From contig NZ_CP109596.1 in assembly GCF_036327755.1 (NCBI RefSeq), positions 1,240,001 through 1,304,000 on the forward strand: 64,000 bases of DNA, written 5' to 3'. A program made the position numbers and the translations under genes. Shown here in pieces: positions 50,233 through 59,124 of the stretch. A model generated the notes under the pieces. It made no database searches, was not told the DNA's origin, and saw only the letters and a program-made list of their open reading frames with translations. Each line of letters opens with the position of its first letter. Within the stretch, counting starts at the first letter, position 1. Source of the stretch: Nocardia sp. NBC_01503. Lineage in GTDB: Bacteria > Actinomycetota > Actinomycetes > Mycobacteriales > Mycobacteriaceae.

Positions 50233-51081
50233 TCAATGGTCGGTGCCGCGGGCGCGGTCTTCGTAGGCTTGACGGGCCTCCTGATCGACCTCGTCGAGAA
50301 AGACGTGGTCCAAACCGAATCGGCGACCCAGGGCTTCACTCGCCCGGCGCGGCATGAATTTCTGCGAGGCCACCAGCAGACCGGCGATACGCGTCACCGC
50401 GACCCGGCGCCGGGGCTCGGCGATGAGCCGGGCGACGGCCTCGGCGATATCCTGCGGTTCCGCGTTCTTCAAGCCCTTGGCACCCTGGGTGCCCGAAATG
50501 AGTTCGGTATTGGTGAAGGTGGGCAGCACCGAACAGAACTGCACGCCGGTCTCGTGATACTCGAGCCGCAGCGTATCGGTGAGGGCCAGCACCGCCGCCT
50601 TGCTCGCGCAGTAGGTCGCCAGGCCGGGTGTGGTCGCCTCCCCCGCCAATGAGGCGATATTGACGACAATCCCCTTGCCGCGCGCCAGCATTCGCTGCGC
50701 GGCCAGTTTGCTGCCGACCGCGACACCGTAGACGTTGATGTCGAGGATGCGGCGGGTGACGTGATCCGGCTCCTGATCGAACGCCCCGGCGGGCATGATC
50801 CCGGCATTGTTGACGAGCACGTCGAGCGGGCCCAACCGCCGCTCCACCTCGTCGAGGAAGGCGGCGAAACCGTCCGGATCCGTGACGTCGAGTGTGCCGT
50901 ACACCTCCAGCCCGAGGTCCGCACCCGCCTGTTTCACCTTGGCCTCGTCCACATCGCCGATGGCGACCTGTGCGCCCAGCTCGCGCAATCGGCGGGCGGT
51001 CGCGAACCCGATGCCCCGGGCGCCGCCGGTGATCACCACCACCTTGCCGGAAATTACCGTAGCCAAACTCATTTCGTTCAT
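50233..51081 (-). CDS. Short-chain dehydrogenase/reductase
   Basis: A 282-residue SDR. VVVITGGARGIGFATARRL is the TGxxxGIG cofactor motif; VLVNNAGIMPAGAF is NNAG; VNIASLAGEATTPGLATYCASKAAVLALT carries the Ser-Tyr-Lys catalytic set (YCASK). It probably oxidises a 3-hydroxyacyl-CoA or a ring alcohol. It lies between the FadD and a hydrolase gene in the acyl-CoA operon; a second SDR is encoded further upstream in the operon. Confidence 0.92.
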   Translation of the reverse strand: MNEMSLATVISGKVVVITGGARGIGFATARRLRELGAQVAIGDVDEAKVKQAGADLGLEVYGTLDVTDPDGFAAFLDEVERRLGPLDVLVNNAGIMPAGAFDQEPDHVTRRILDINVYGVAVGSKLAAQRMLARGKGIVVNIASLAGEATTPGLATYCASKAAVLALTDTLRLEYHETGVQFCSVLPTFTNTELISGTQGAKGLKNAEPQDIAEAVARLIAEPRRRVAVTRIAGLLVASQKFMPRRASEALGRRFGLDHVFLDEVDQEARQAYEDRARGTDH

Positions 51082-51126
51082 AACGTCACCGTCACCACGT
51101 GTCCTGCACCCTCGAGCGGGGATGTG

Positions 51127-52005
51127 CTATCCAGCGTGCTCCCGAGAGTCCCCCGACCGCGCGAGAATGCCCAGAACAAGGCGGGTCACATTGTCCGGCT
51201 CGTCCAGTTGCGGGCAGTGTCCGGCGGTGGGCAGCACCACGAATTCGCTGCCGGGAAGCAGGGCGTGCAGTTCTCGGCTCGCCCGCACCGGGATGATGCG
51301 ATCCTTCGCACCGTGCACCACCAGCACCGGACAGGAGATGGTGAGCGCGCCGTGCCCGGCCGGATGCTCGCGGGCATAGCGGATCGCATCACGCCCGCGC
51401 GCCGCGGCCGCCGCCATATTCGGTACCGACCGCAGGGCCGTCGCGACGAAATCGGGATCGGCGCGATATCCAGGCCCATAGACAAATCTCGCCACCCCGC
51501 CCCGAACCACCCGGTGCACCAGGCGATCCGGTACCGGCAGCGCACCGGCGATATCGAAGAACCGCCGGTACTCGCCACGGCGCGCCAGACGCGCCACCAG
51601 GTGTCGCGCCAGCAGCGGTTCGTCCAGGGTGACGAGGGCGCGAACGCGCCCGGCCCGATCCCGTGCCGCCGCGTGCACCGAGGTCGCGGCCCCGAGCGAA
51701 TTGCCCACCAGCACCACGGGACCGTGCGCCGCGATGAGCGCATCGGCGAAGGCGTCGAACTGCGGGGTCAGCGGCCCGGAGCGGCGCGGATCGGCCAGGC
51801 CGAAGCCGGGCAGATCCACCGCTATGGCACGCCGTCCGGCCGCCGCCAGCCGGGTCAGCACACCCCGCCAGGTATCGGCGCTATCGCAATAACCGTGCAG
51901 CAGCACCACTGTCGGCCCATCGCCCGCGACCGACAGTTCCCGAGTCCGCACCCCGGCGTACTCTCGCGCCGATTCCGTCACCACGCTGTGATCGGAGGTG
52001 GTCAT
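51127..52005 (-). CDS. Alpha/beta hydrolase of the acyl-CoA operon
   Basis: A 292-residue alpha/beta hydrolase. TVVLLHGYCDSADTWRGVLTRL is the oxyanion region, VVLVGNSLGAATSVHA the elbow (GNSLG). LVVHGAKDRIIPVRAS (Asp) and LPTAGHCPQLDE (His) complete the triad. Its ATG overlaps the stop of the acyl-CoA dehydrogenase gene (ATGA), so the two are coupled. It may cut an ester or ring intermediate within the pathway. Confidence 0.88.
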   Translation of the reverse strand: MTTSDHSVVTESAREYAGVRTRELSVAGDGPTVVLLHGYCDSADTWRGVLTRLAAAGRRAIAVDLPGFGLADPRRSGPLTPQFDAFADALIAAHGPVVLVGNSLGAATSVHAAARDRAGRVRALVTLDEPLLARHLVARLARRGEYRRFFDIAGALPVPDRLVHRVVRGGVARFVYGPGYRADPDFVATALRSVPNMAAAAARGRDAIRYAREHPAGHGALTISCPVLVVHGAKDRIIPVRASRELHALLPGSEFVVLPTAGHCPQLDEPDNVTRLVLGILARSGDSREHAG

Positions 52006-53267
52006 CTCCCGAGCAGTCCCTTTGCCACATGGGTGACCTGGATTTCATTACTGCCCGCGTAGATCATGAGCGACTTGGCATCTCGCGCCAGCTGCTCCAC
52101 GTGGTACTCGGACATGTAGCCGTTGCCGCCGAAGAGCTGCACCGCCTCCATGGCCACCTCGGTGGCGGTCTCGGAGCAGTACAGCTTCATGGCCGAAGCC
52201 TCCGCCAGCGAGGGCTGCTTACCCGCACGACCGCGTTCGAGCACGCTGAACACCATATTCTGGATATTGATGCGAGCGATCTCCATCTTCGCCAGCTTCA
52301 ACTGCACCAGCTGGAACCGCCCGATCTCCTGGCCCCACAGTTTGCGGTTCTTGGCGTAATCCAGACAGAGCCGGTGGCATTCGTTCACGATGCCCAGCGC
52401 CATGAACGCGACGCCGATGCGCTCGGCGGTGAAACTCGTTCGGGCGCTTTCGCGTCCGTCACCGGCTCGGTGCTCCTCGGTCTCACCGAGCAGCCGGTCC
52501 TTGGACAGCCGCACATTGTCGAAGAAGAGTTCACCGGTAGGTGAGGCGTGCAGGCCCATCTTCTTGAACGGTTTGCCCTGCGCGAAACCCTCCATGCCCT
52601 TGTCCAGGACGAAGGTCAGCACCTTGCGATCGCGCTTGTCCGCGCCGTCGCCCTCGTCGAGCTTGGCGTAGACCACGACCACATCGGCGAACGGACCATT
52701 GGTGATGAAGGTCTTCTGGCCGTTGAGGATGTAGTCCTCGCCGTCGCGCCGCACATAGGTCTTCATCCCGCCGAAGGCGTCCGAGCCCGAGTCGGGTTCC
52801 GTGATCGCCCAGGCCGCAACCTTTTTCATGGTCACGATATCGGCGAGCCAGCGCTCCTGCTGGGCGAGCGTGCCGCGCGACATGATGGTGGTCGCGCCGA
52901 GACCGATGCTCACACCCATGGCGGTGACCAAACCCATACAGACTCCGGAGAGTTCGGCGATGAGCACGGCCATCATCGATTCCTGCCCGGCGAACGGGCT
53001 ACCGCCGCCGGACTTCCCGGCCGATCTCTCCGGCAGCGGTTCACCCGCCGCCAGCGCCTCTTCCCGTTTACGCTGCTTGGCAATGAGTTTGGCGATCGCC
53101 TCCGCGCCCACGGCATCGATTCCGAACTGCGTGAACAGTTTCCGGATGATCGGGTACGGCAGCATGTCACCGCTGTCGAGGGCGTCCAGATGCGGGCGGA
53201 TCTCCTTGTCGATGAAGCTCCGCACCGCGTCACGGATCAGTTCATCGGTCTCGGACCATTCGAACAT
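52002..53267 (-). CDS. Acyl-CoA dehydrogenase
   Basis: A 421-residue FAD-dependent acyl-CoA dehydrogenase. WAITEPDSGSDAFGGMKTYVRRDG and FITNGPFADVVVVYAK flank the FAD and substrate site, and QLFGGNGYMSEYHVEQLARDAKSLMIYAGSNEIQ carries the usual C-terminal helices. The base at the family's catalytic Glu position is seen as YAGSNEIQ. A 35-residue insert around residues 70-100 (lysine-, serine- and glycine-rich) distinguishes it from FadE enzymes of similar length. It introduces a double bond into an acyl-CoA in the operon pathway. Confidence 0.92.
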   Translation of the reverse strand: MFEWSETDELIRDAVRSFIDKEIRPHLDALDSGDMLPYPIIRKLFTQFGIDAVGAEAIAKLIAKQRKREEALAAGEPLPERSAGKSGGGSPFAGQESMMAVLIAELSGVCMGLVTAMGVSIGLGATTIMSRGTLAQQERWLADIVTMKKVAAWAITEPDSGSDAFGGMKTYVRRDGEDYILNGQKTFITNGPFADVVVVYAKLDEGDGADKRDRKVLTFVLDKGMEGFAQGKPFKKMGLHASPTGELFFDNVRLSKDRLLGETEEHRAGDGRESARTSFTAERIGVAFMALGIVNECHRLCLDYAKNRKLWGQEIGRFQLVQLKLAKMEIARINIQNMVFSVLERGRAGKQPSLAEASAMKLYCSETATEVAMEAVQLFGGNGYMSEYHVEQLARDAKSLMIYAGSNEIQVTHVAKGLLGR

Positions 53268-53294
53268 CGTTGTTCTCCAGAGGGTTTCGCAGCA

Positions 53295-54173
53295 TCAGGG
53301 CAGCTGGTCGGCGATATCGTCGAGCAGCCAGGGGCCTTCGGTCTCGATGGTCTTCACGTCGTGCCAGCCCGCCAGTTCGGAGATCGCCCCGCCCTGTACG
53401 GCGAAGACCTTGCCGGTGATCGGGCACTTCTCGGTGGCCAGGTAGGCGACCAGCGGGGAGATGTTCGCCGGACTGAAGGCGTCGAAGCCGCCCTCCTCGA
53501 CCGCCTCGGCCTCGGCCGCCATCATGGCGCCCATACCCGGGGTGGCCAGCGTCAGCCGGGTACGAGCGATGGGGGCAATGGCATTGACGCGCACACCGTA
53601 GCGGGCCAGCTCATCGGCCGCGACCAGGGTGAGCGCGGCAATCCCCGCCTTGGCCGCACCGTAGTTCGCCTGTCCGGCATTCGGCACGGTGGTGCCCGAG
53701 GCGGACGCGGTATTGATCACCGCGGCATTGGGCTGATTACCGGCCTTGGACTGGTCCTTCCAGTACGCGGCGGCGTGGTGCAGCACCGCCGCGTGCCCCT
53801 TGAGATGTACGGCGATCACCGAATCCCATTGCGCCTCATCCATTCCGGCGATGAACGCGTCCCTCAGAATGCCCGCGTTGTTGACGACCACATCGAGCTT
53901 GCCGAACTCCGAGACGGCCTGTTCGACAAGAGCTTTCGCACCATCCCAGTTCGCCACATTGTCGGTGTTCGCGATCGCGCGCCCCCCTGCGGCGACGATC
54001 TCGTTCACCACCTCCTGCGCCGGTCCGGCATCCGCGCCCTCACCGGCATTGCTGCCGCCCAGATCGTTCACCACGATCGCCGCGCCCTCCCGCGCGAACA
54101 ACAGCGCGTGCTCGCGGCCGATACCGCGCCCGGCGCCGGTGATGACGGCGACCCGTCCTTCCAGTGCACCCAT
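53295..54173 (-). CDS. Short-chain dehydrogenase (17-beta-HSD4/FabG-like)
   Basis: A 292-residue SDR starting GALEGRVAVITGAGRGIGREHALLFAREGAAIVVNDLGGSNAGEG, the motif order of the 3-hydroxyacyl-CoA dehydrogenase domain of multifunctional enzyme type 2. VVVNNAGILRDAF is NNAG, INTASASGTTVPNAGQANYGAAKAGIAALT holds the catalytic Ser-Tyr-Lys (YGAAK), and PVIARTRLT follows. The ATG at 54173 has a GGGAGCAGG site. It is placed between MaoC and ACAD genes, as expected for a beta-oxidation-like series. Confidence 0.9.
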   Translation of the reverse strand: MGALEGRVAVITGAGRGIGREHALLFAREGAAIVVNDLGGSNAGEGADAGPAQEVVNEIVAAGGRAIANTDNVANWDGAKALVEQAVSEFGKLDVVVNNAGILRDAFIAGMDEAQWDSVIAVHLKGHAAVLHHAAAYWKDQSKAGNQPNAAVINTASASGTTVPNAGQANYGAAKAGIAALTLVAADELARYGVRVNAIAPIARTRLTLATPGMGAMMAAEAEAVEEGGFDAFSPANISPLVAYLATEKCPITGKVFAVQGGAISELAGWHDVKTIETEGPWLLDDIADQLP

Positions 54174-54292
54174 ATCCTGCTCCCTTACAGAGTCGAAAAG
54201 TCTTGCTTCCCGGCGCTGTTCGATGCGGCGCCGTCGATATGAAGCTGTTGGTGGTGCGGTGCACGGCCCGCACCGCGCACCGCGCCGGGGCA

Positions 54293-55174
54293 TCAGTCCG
54301 CGATGACGGCGAGGCCGTCGGTCAGTACCAGATCTCCGCCGCGCCCGGTTTCGAAGGCGTAGCTGGCCTCACCGTTTTCGGCGCTCCTGCGCCAGATGCG
54401 GGTCTCCAGGTCGTCACCGGGGAAGACCATCTTGGAGAAGCGCACCGCGAAGCGGCGCAGCCGGGCGACATCGGAGCCGCCGACCTCGGTGAGCACGCCC
54501 CAGGAGGACATGGCCATGGTGCACAGGCCGTGCGCGATGATGCCGGGCAATCCGGCGTCCTTGGCGACCTGCTCGTCCAGGTGCAGCGGTACCGGATCGC
54601 CGGAGGCGGGCGAGTACCGGAAGGTCTGATCCAGATCCACATGTGCGGCCACCCGGGCCAGCGGCGGCTGTTCGGCCAGCGCCGGATCGAAGCGATGCGC
54701 GGGCGCGGCGTCGCCGACCTTGGGGCCCGCGTTCACATTTCGGAAGAACGCCGTCAGGTACTGCTCATTGACGAGTTCGCCGTCCTGCGCCCGGCATTCG
54801 ATGAGGATGGTGATGGTCGAGCCATTGTCCTTGCCCTCGTAGCCGATGGCCTTGGCCCGCGAGACCAGCTTGTCGCCGGGGCGGATCGGGCGGTGGAAGT
54901 GGAAGTCCTGCTCGCCGTGTACGACTCGGCCGAAGATATCCATCGGCACCACCTCGAGCACCGGCATCATCATCGCCTCGAAGACCGGGACGATGGCGAA
55001 GATCGGCGACGCCACTTCGCCTTTCAGATGCGCTTCGATGGGATCGTTGGTGGCGGCGGCGTATTCGGCCAGCCGCTCACCGGTGACCTCGAAGGGCTCC
55101 TCATCGCTCCAGGTGTTCAGCCCGGCCGGATCGAATTCGACTGTACTGCCGGTTATCTCGCCTTGCCCTCTCAC
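54293..55174 (-). CDS. MaoC-type (hotdog) enoyl-CoA hydratase
   Basis: A 293-residue double-hotdog protein. From the GTG at 55174, overlapping the previous stop by four bases, the N-terminal hotdog contains FEVTGERLAEYAAATNDPIEAH. The C-terminal domain has the hydratase-2 motif SGDPVPLHLDEQVAKDAGLPGIIAHGLCTM, with Asp and His as catalytic pair. A longer in-frame upstream version overlapping the SRPBCC gene is rejected. It likely hydrates a trans-2-enoyl-CoA to a (3R)-hydroxyacyl-CoA, feeding the SDR encoded next. Confidence 0.92.
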   Translation of the reverse strand: MRGQGEITGSTVEFDPAGLNTWSDEEPFEVTGERLAEYAAATNDPIEAHLKGEVASPIFAIVPVFEAMMMPVLEVVPMDIFGRVVHGEQDFHFHRPIRPGDKLVSRAKAIGYEGKDNGSTITILIECRAQDGELVNEQYLTAFFRNVNAGPKVGDAAPAHRFDPALAEQPPLARVAAHVDLDQTFRYSPASGDPVPLHLDEQVAKDAGLPGIIAHGLCTMAMSSWGVLTEVGGSDVARLRRFAVRFSKMVFPGDDLETRIWRRSAENGEASYAFETGRGGDLVLTDGLAVIAD

Positions 55175-55614
55175 CGGCTTACCGCCGTAGCCAGCGCATC
55201 GAGCGCCGTCAGCGTCTTGTCGAGCTGATTGAGGCCGTCCTTCTCGACCGCCTTGCCGAGTGCGCCCTTGATGAGCGCGCCCTCGAAGTCGCCGGAGACG
55301 GAGAACTTGCTGCCGGCGCCCTCGGGGGTGATATCGAACGCGAACTCGACCTTCACGCCCGCCATTCCGGTGCCGCCGAGTACCAGGCGATTCGGGGTGT
55401 CGACGCTCTGCACCACCCATTCGATCTTGTTCGCCATACCGAGCATCAGGATCTTCGCGACCAGTTTGGAGCCCGGGGCCAGCACGGCCGGCGGCTCCTC
55501 CATCCAGCGCTCATGGATGGAGAACCACTTGTCCCAGGTCTGCGGATCGGAGACGACGGCCCACAGGGCGTCGGGGGAGGCGGTCAGGTCCTTGCTGGCT
55601 TCGATATGTCCCAT
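55171..55614 (-). CDS. SRPBCC-superfamily protein
   Basis: A 147-residue SRPBCC (START/polyketide cyclase) protein. IEASKDLTASPDALWAVVSDPQTWDKWFSIHERW is the typical start; VEFAFDITPEGAGSKFSVSGDFEG is the middle sheet region. These proteins hold hydrophobic ligands; here, inside the acyl-CoA operon, it may carry or shield a lipid intermediate. Overlap with the MaoC start suggests coupled expression. Confidence 0.88.
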   Translation of the reverse strand: MGHIEASKDLTASPDALWAVVSDPQTWDKWFSIHERWMEEPPAVLAPGSKLVAKILMLGMANKIEWVVQSVDTPNRLVLGGTGMAGVKVEFAFDITPEGAGSKFSVSGDFEGALIKGALGKAVEKDGLNQLDKTLTALDALATAVSR

Positions 55615-55668
55615 GAGAGGTACTCCTCGTCGAGTCTTGTGGTGAAAGTTGTTCGGGTACTGCCGGAT

Positions 55669-56874
55669 TCAGCGGTCGGCGCGCTGATAGGCGGTGACGA
55701 CCGCCGCGCCGCCCAGGCCGATGTTGTGCTGCAGCGCGGCGGTGACGTTCTCCACCTGCCGCTTGTCGGCGGTGCCGCGCAGCTGCCAGGTGAGTTCACT
55801 GCACTGCGCCAAACCCGTTGCGCCCAAAGGATGCCCCTTGGAGATGAGCCCGCCGGACGGGTTCACCACCCACTTGCCGCCGTAGGTGGTCTGGCCCGCG
55901 TCGATGAGCTGACCGGCCTGCCCCTCCTCGCACAGGCCCAGGGCCTCGTACAGCAGCAGTTCATTGGCGGAGAAGCAGTCGTGCAATTCGATGACCTGGA
56001 AGTCCTCGGGACCCAGGCCCGCCTGTGCGTAGACCTTCTCCGCGGCTTGCACATTCATGTCGTAGCCGATGAGGTTCTTGGCGCTGCCGTCGAAGGTGGA
56101 CCGGAAATCGGTGGTCATGGTCTGACCGACGATCTCCACCGCCCGCGCCGCCAGATCGTGCCGCTCCACGAACTCCTCACTGGCCAGAATGGCCGCGCCG
56201 GAGCCGTCCGAGGTGGGCGAGCACTGCAGTTTGGTGAGCGGGTCGTAGATCATCCGCGAGGCCAGGATGTCCTCGAGCGAGTACTCCTCCTGGAACTGCG
56301 CGTACGGATTGTTCACCGAATGCTTGTGGTTCTTGTAGCCGATCTTGGCGAAGTGCTCGATGGTGGTGCCGTACTTGGTCATATGCTCGCGACCGGCGGC
56401 ACCGAACATCCACGGGGCCACCGGGAACAGCACCTCGGAGATCTCCGCGAGCGCCATCACATGTTTGGCCATCGGCTGTTCGCGATCGTCATAGCTGGAG
56501 CCGAGCGAACCGGGCTGCATCTTCTCGAACCCCAGCGCCAGCGTGCAGTCCGCGAGACCGCCCCGAATCGCCTGCGCCGCAAGGTAGAGCGCGGTCGAAC
56601 CGGTGGAGCAGTTGTTGTTGACATTCACCACCGGGATGCCGGTCATACCGAGTTCGTAGACCGCGCGCTGACCGGAGGTGGATTCGCCGTACACGTAGCC
56701 GACGTACGCCTGCTCGATCTCGCGGTAGTCGATACCCGCGTCGGCCAGCGCCTTGGTACCGGATTCGCGAGCCATATCCGGGTAGTCCCAGTTGCTGCCG
56801 TCTTCGTTCTTGCGTCGCCCCGGCTTCTCGAACTTCGTCATGCCGACGCCGACGACGTAGACCTTGTTCGCCAT
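55669..56874 (-). CDS. Thiolase-like protein (SCP-x type)
   Basis: A 401-residue thiolase-superfamily protein. [17 protein letters not shown] carries the nucleophilic Cys, [17 protein letters not shown] the second active-site segment with a Cys, and [19 protein letters not shown] the His/Gly loop. This pattern is of sterol carrier protein-x-type thiolases, often linked to sterol or long-chain lipid breakdown. It is read first in the operon, behind the ACATACA palindrome. Confidence 0.92.
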   Translation of the reverse strand: MANKVYVVGVGMTKFEKPGRRKNEDGSNWDYPDMARESGTKALADAGIDYREIEQAYVGYVYGESTSGQRAVYELGMTGIPVVNVNNNCSTGSTALYLAAQAIRGGLADCTLALGFEKMQPGSLGSSYDDREQPMAKHVMALAEISEVLFPVAPWMFGAAGREHMTKYGTTIEHFAKIGYKNHKHSVNNPYAQFQEEYSLEDILASRMIYDPLTKLQCSPTSDGSGAAILASEEFVERHDLAARAVEIVGQTMTTDFRSTFDGSAKNLIGYDMNVQAAEKVYAQAGLGPEDFQVIELHDCFSANELLLYEALGLCEEGQAGQLIDAGQTTYGGKWVVNPSGGLISKGHPLGATGLAQCSELTWQLRGTADKRQVENVTAALQHNIGLGGAAVVTAYQRADR

Positions 56875-56923
56875 CGAACTCCCTCACATCAGGCCGCCCT
56901 GCCTCCGGGCCGGTAGGAAACAA

Positions 56924-56941
56924 ACATACAAAGCTGTATGT
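56924..56941. promoter_or_regulatory. Putative TetR operator upstream of the thiolase operon
   Basis: ACATACA-AAGC-TGTATGT is a perfect seven-base inverted repeat 49 bases upstream of the thiolase start. The same half-sites with the same spacing occur at 57708-57725. Confidence 0.85.
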
Positions 56942-57044
56942 AAGTAGGCAAGAGGGCGGCCTGAATCAAACGAAGGGTGCACAAGATCAGCAGTTCACGC
57001 GCCGGGCGCGGAACATACAGGTGAGGTGGTGAAAGGCGCCGAAA

Positions 57045-57689
57045 TCAGTCGGCGAGACGCAGATCCGGTACCGCCGATTCGGCCGCCAAGCGCAGTTGCG
57101 CGGAGGCGCGCAGCCAGCGGCGATGCGCGCGTGCCGGATCCGGGGAGATGAAATCGGTGACCAGGATGCCGCGCAGCGTATCCATGGCGGTGTAGGTGAA
57201 ATCGCGAACGCTCTTGCGGTGCAGCTCATTCGGCACCAACTGCGCCACCGCCAGCAACACCGCGTTATTGACGAACGGCTCGACCTTCTCCATCTCGGTG
57301 GCCAGCACCGGATCGGTGCGACTGGCCACCCACAGCTCGATGGCCGCGATGAAGAGCGGTCCCTGATGCAGCTCCCACATGAATTCGAGGGTGCTGCCCA
57401 GCGGATCGTCCCCGGTCCGCACCCGCGCGATCTCCCGCATGGCGGCCTCGGTGCGGCGCTGCGCCAGATGACTGATGGCCGCCACCACCAGATCCGTCTT
57501 CGATCCGAAGTGATGCACCTGAGCGCCGCGGGTCACCCCGGCCAGCTCCGCGACCCGCGGGGTGGTGGTTCCGGCGTACCCGAATTCGACGAGACACTCG
57601 ATGGTGGCGTCCAGCAGCCGTATCCGCGTCTCGGTGCTGCGCTGCTCCTGCGTGCGGCGCTGCGGCTTCGAGACATCGGACCTGGTCAT
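57045..57689 (-). CDS. TetR family regulator of the acyl-CoA operon
   Basis: A 214-residue TetR protein. Basic RRTQEQRSTETRIRLLDATI leads into the HTH ECLVEFGYAGTTTPRVAELAGVTRGAQVHHFGSKTDLVVAAI, with GAQVHHFGSK as recognition helix region. The C-terminal ligand domain is helical. It sits between two copies of the ACATACA palindrome, one before itself and one before the thiolase gene, so it likely represses both; an acyl-CoA inducer is plausible. Confidence 0.9.
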   Translation of the reverse strand: MTRSDVSKPQRRTQEQRSTETRIRLLDATIECLVEFGYAGTTTPRVAELAGVTRGAQVHHFGSKTDLVVAAISHLAQRRTEAAMREIARVRTGDDPLGSTLEFMWELHQGPLFIAAIELWVASRTDPVLATEMEKVEPFVNNAVLLAVAQLVPNELHRKSVRDFTYTAMDTLRGILVTDFISPDPARAHRRWLRASAQLRLAAESAVPDLRLAD

Positions 57690-57707
57690 GGATCGGATAT
57701 TACACTT

Positions 57708-57725
57708 ACATACACTCGTGTATGT
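57708..57725. promoter_or_regulatory. Putative autoregulatory TetR operator
   Basis: ACATACAC-TC-GTGTATGT is a perfect 18-base palindrome in the 36-base gap between the MFS stop and the TetR start. It fits the consensus ACATACA-N4-TGTATGT of the site at 56924. Confidence 0.85.
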
Positions 57726-58970
57726 TCACTGCCCGCTCGGGGCGGGCGATCGGCGGGCAATTGCCACGGTCGCGGTGAAGAGCACGGTGCCGAGCACCGC
57801 CAGGCCCGCGCCCACCACGGCCGGCGCGGTGTAGCCGAGACCCGCGGCAATGACCAGGCCACCCAGCCATGCACCGGCGGCGTTCGCGATATTCAGGGCA
57901 GCGTGATTCAGGGCCGCGGCCAGGGTTTGCGCGTCATGTGCCACATCCATCAGGCGGGTCTGCAAGCCCGGGCCGAGGGCCGCGCCCGACGCGCCGATGA
58001 AGAAGGCGCCGAGGGCGGCGGTGAACGGATTGTGGGCCGCCGCGACGAAAGCGGCGAGGATGACCACCATGGCCAGCAGGGCCGCGAAGATGGCGCGATC
58101 CACGCCGCGATCGGCGAGTACGCCGCCGATGATATTGCCCGCCACCATGCCCAATCCGAAGAGCATGAGCACGATCGGGACCAGCCCGACGCTCATTCCG
58201 GAGACATCGGTGAGGGTGGTGGTGATGTAGGTGTACACGGCGAACATGCCGCCGAAGCCGACCGCGCCGACCACCAGGGTGAGCAGCACCTGCGAGCGGC
58301 GCAGGGCGCCCAACTCGGTGCGGGGATCGGTCAGGCGAATACCGTGCAACTCCGGCACGAACTTGAAAATGGCGGCCACCGTGGCCAATCCGATAATCGC
58401 GACCACCACGAAGGCATCCCGCCAGCCCAGATGCTGGCCGAGCCAGGTGGCTGCGGGAACGCCGACAACATTGGCGGCGCTCAATCCGAGCATAACCGCG
58501 GCAACCGCCTTCGCGCGCTGACCGACCGGGGCGAGTGAGGCCGCCGCCAGTGAGGCGACACCGAAGTAGGCGCCGTGCGGCAGACCCGAGAGGAAGCGGG
58601 CGACGGTCAGGGTGGCGAAGGTCGGCGCGATCACGGTGGCCGCGTTGCCCACGGTGAAGGCCACCATCAGGGCGATCAGCAGCCGCTTGCGGCCCACCCG
58701 CGCGGCCATGGCCGCGATCACCGGCGCACCCACCACCACACCCAATGCGTACGCCGAAACGATATGTCCGGCAACAGGTTCCGAGACGGACATAGCATCG
58801 GCGATATTCGGCAGCAAACCCATGGTGACGAACTCGGTGGTGCCGATCCCGAACCCGCCCAATGCCAGGGCCAGGATCGCGGCGATCGGCCACCCGCGCT
58901 CGGCGACGACCGAGCCCACCTCGTCGGGTGTCTCGACGGCCACATCCACGCCCGGTACAGAGTTCGCCAT
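57726..58970 (-). CDS. MFS exporter, DHA1 type
   Basis: A 414-residue transporter with about 12 helices. GGFGIGTTEFVTMGLLPNIADAM in helix 1 and RVGRKRLLIALMVAF are the sugar-efflux/AraJ-like motif A region; FLSGLPHGAYFGVASLAAASL is motif B/C. It is probably an inducible exporter of small sugars or drugs. The ATG at 58970 is chosen; a GTG at 59015 with a strong GAGGGGG site would add 15 residues. The first ~35 residues before helix 1 are polar. Confidence 0.9.
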   Translation of the reverse strand: MANSVPGVDVAVETPDEVGSVVAERGWPIAAILALALGGFGIGTTEFVTMGLLPNIADAMSVSEPVAGHIVSAYALGVVVGAPVIAAMAARVGRKRLLIALMVAFTVGNAATVIAPTFATLTVARFLSGLPHGAYFGVASLAAASLAPVGQRAKAVAAVMLGLSAANVVGVPAATWLGQHLGWRDAFVVVAIIGLATVAAIFKFVPELHGIRLTDPRTELGALRRSQVLLTLVVGAVGFGGMFAVYTYITTTLTDVSGMSVGLVPIVLMLFGLGMVAGNIIGGVLADRGVDRAIFAALLAMVVILAAFVAAAHNPFTAALGAFFIGASGAALGPGLQTRLMDVAHDAQTLAAALNHAALNIANAAGAWLGGLVIAAGLGYTAPAVVGAGLAVLGTVLFTATVAIARRSPAPSGQ

Positions 58971-59124
58971 GGAATTGCGCAACACCGCCGCGCCACTCCC
59001 CCATCCCCATTTCACGGTGACCCCCCTCACCCATCCCGCGACCTGCTCGGCGCGGGTGCCCGGGTGGCGGAGATTACGACAGAACGCCGCCGAGGGTGCA
59101 CACTCGCGCGTTCTCCTCCGGGGT

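Noticed and set aside
55175..55420. An 82-residue N-terminal extension of the MaoC gene
   Set aside because: It overlaps the SRPBCC gene, is Arg-rich shadow sequence, and a GTG with four-base overlap at 55174 gives the normal protein.
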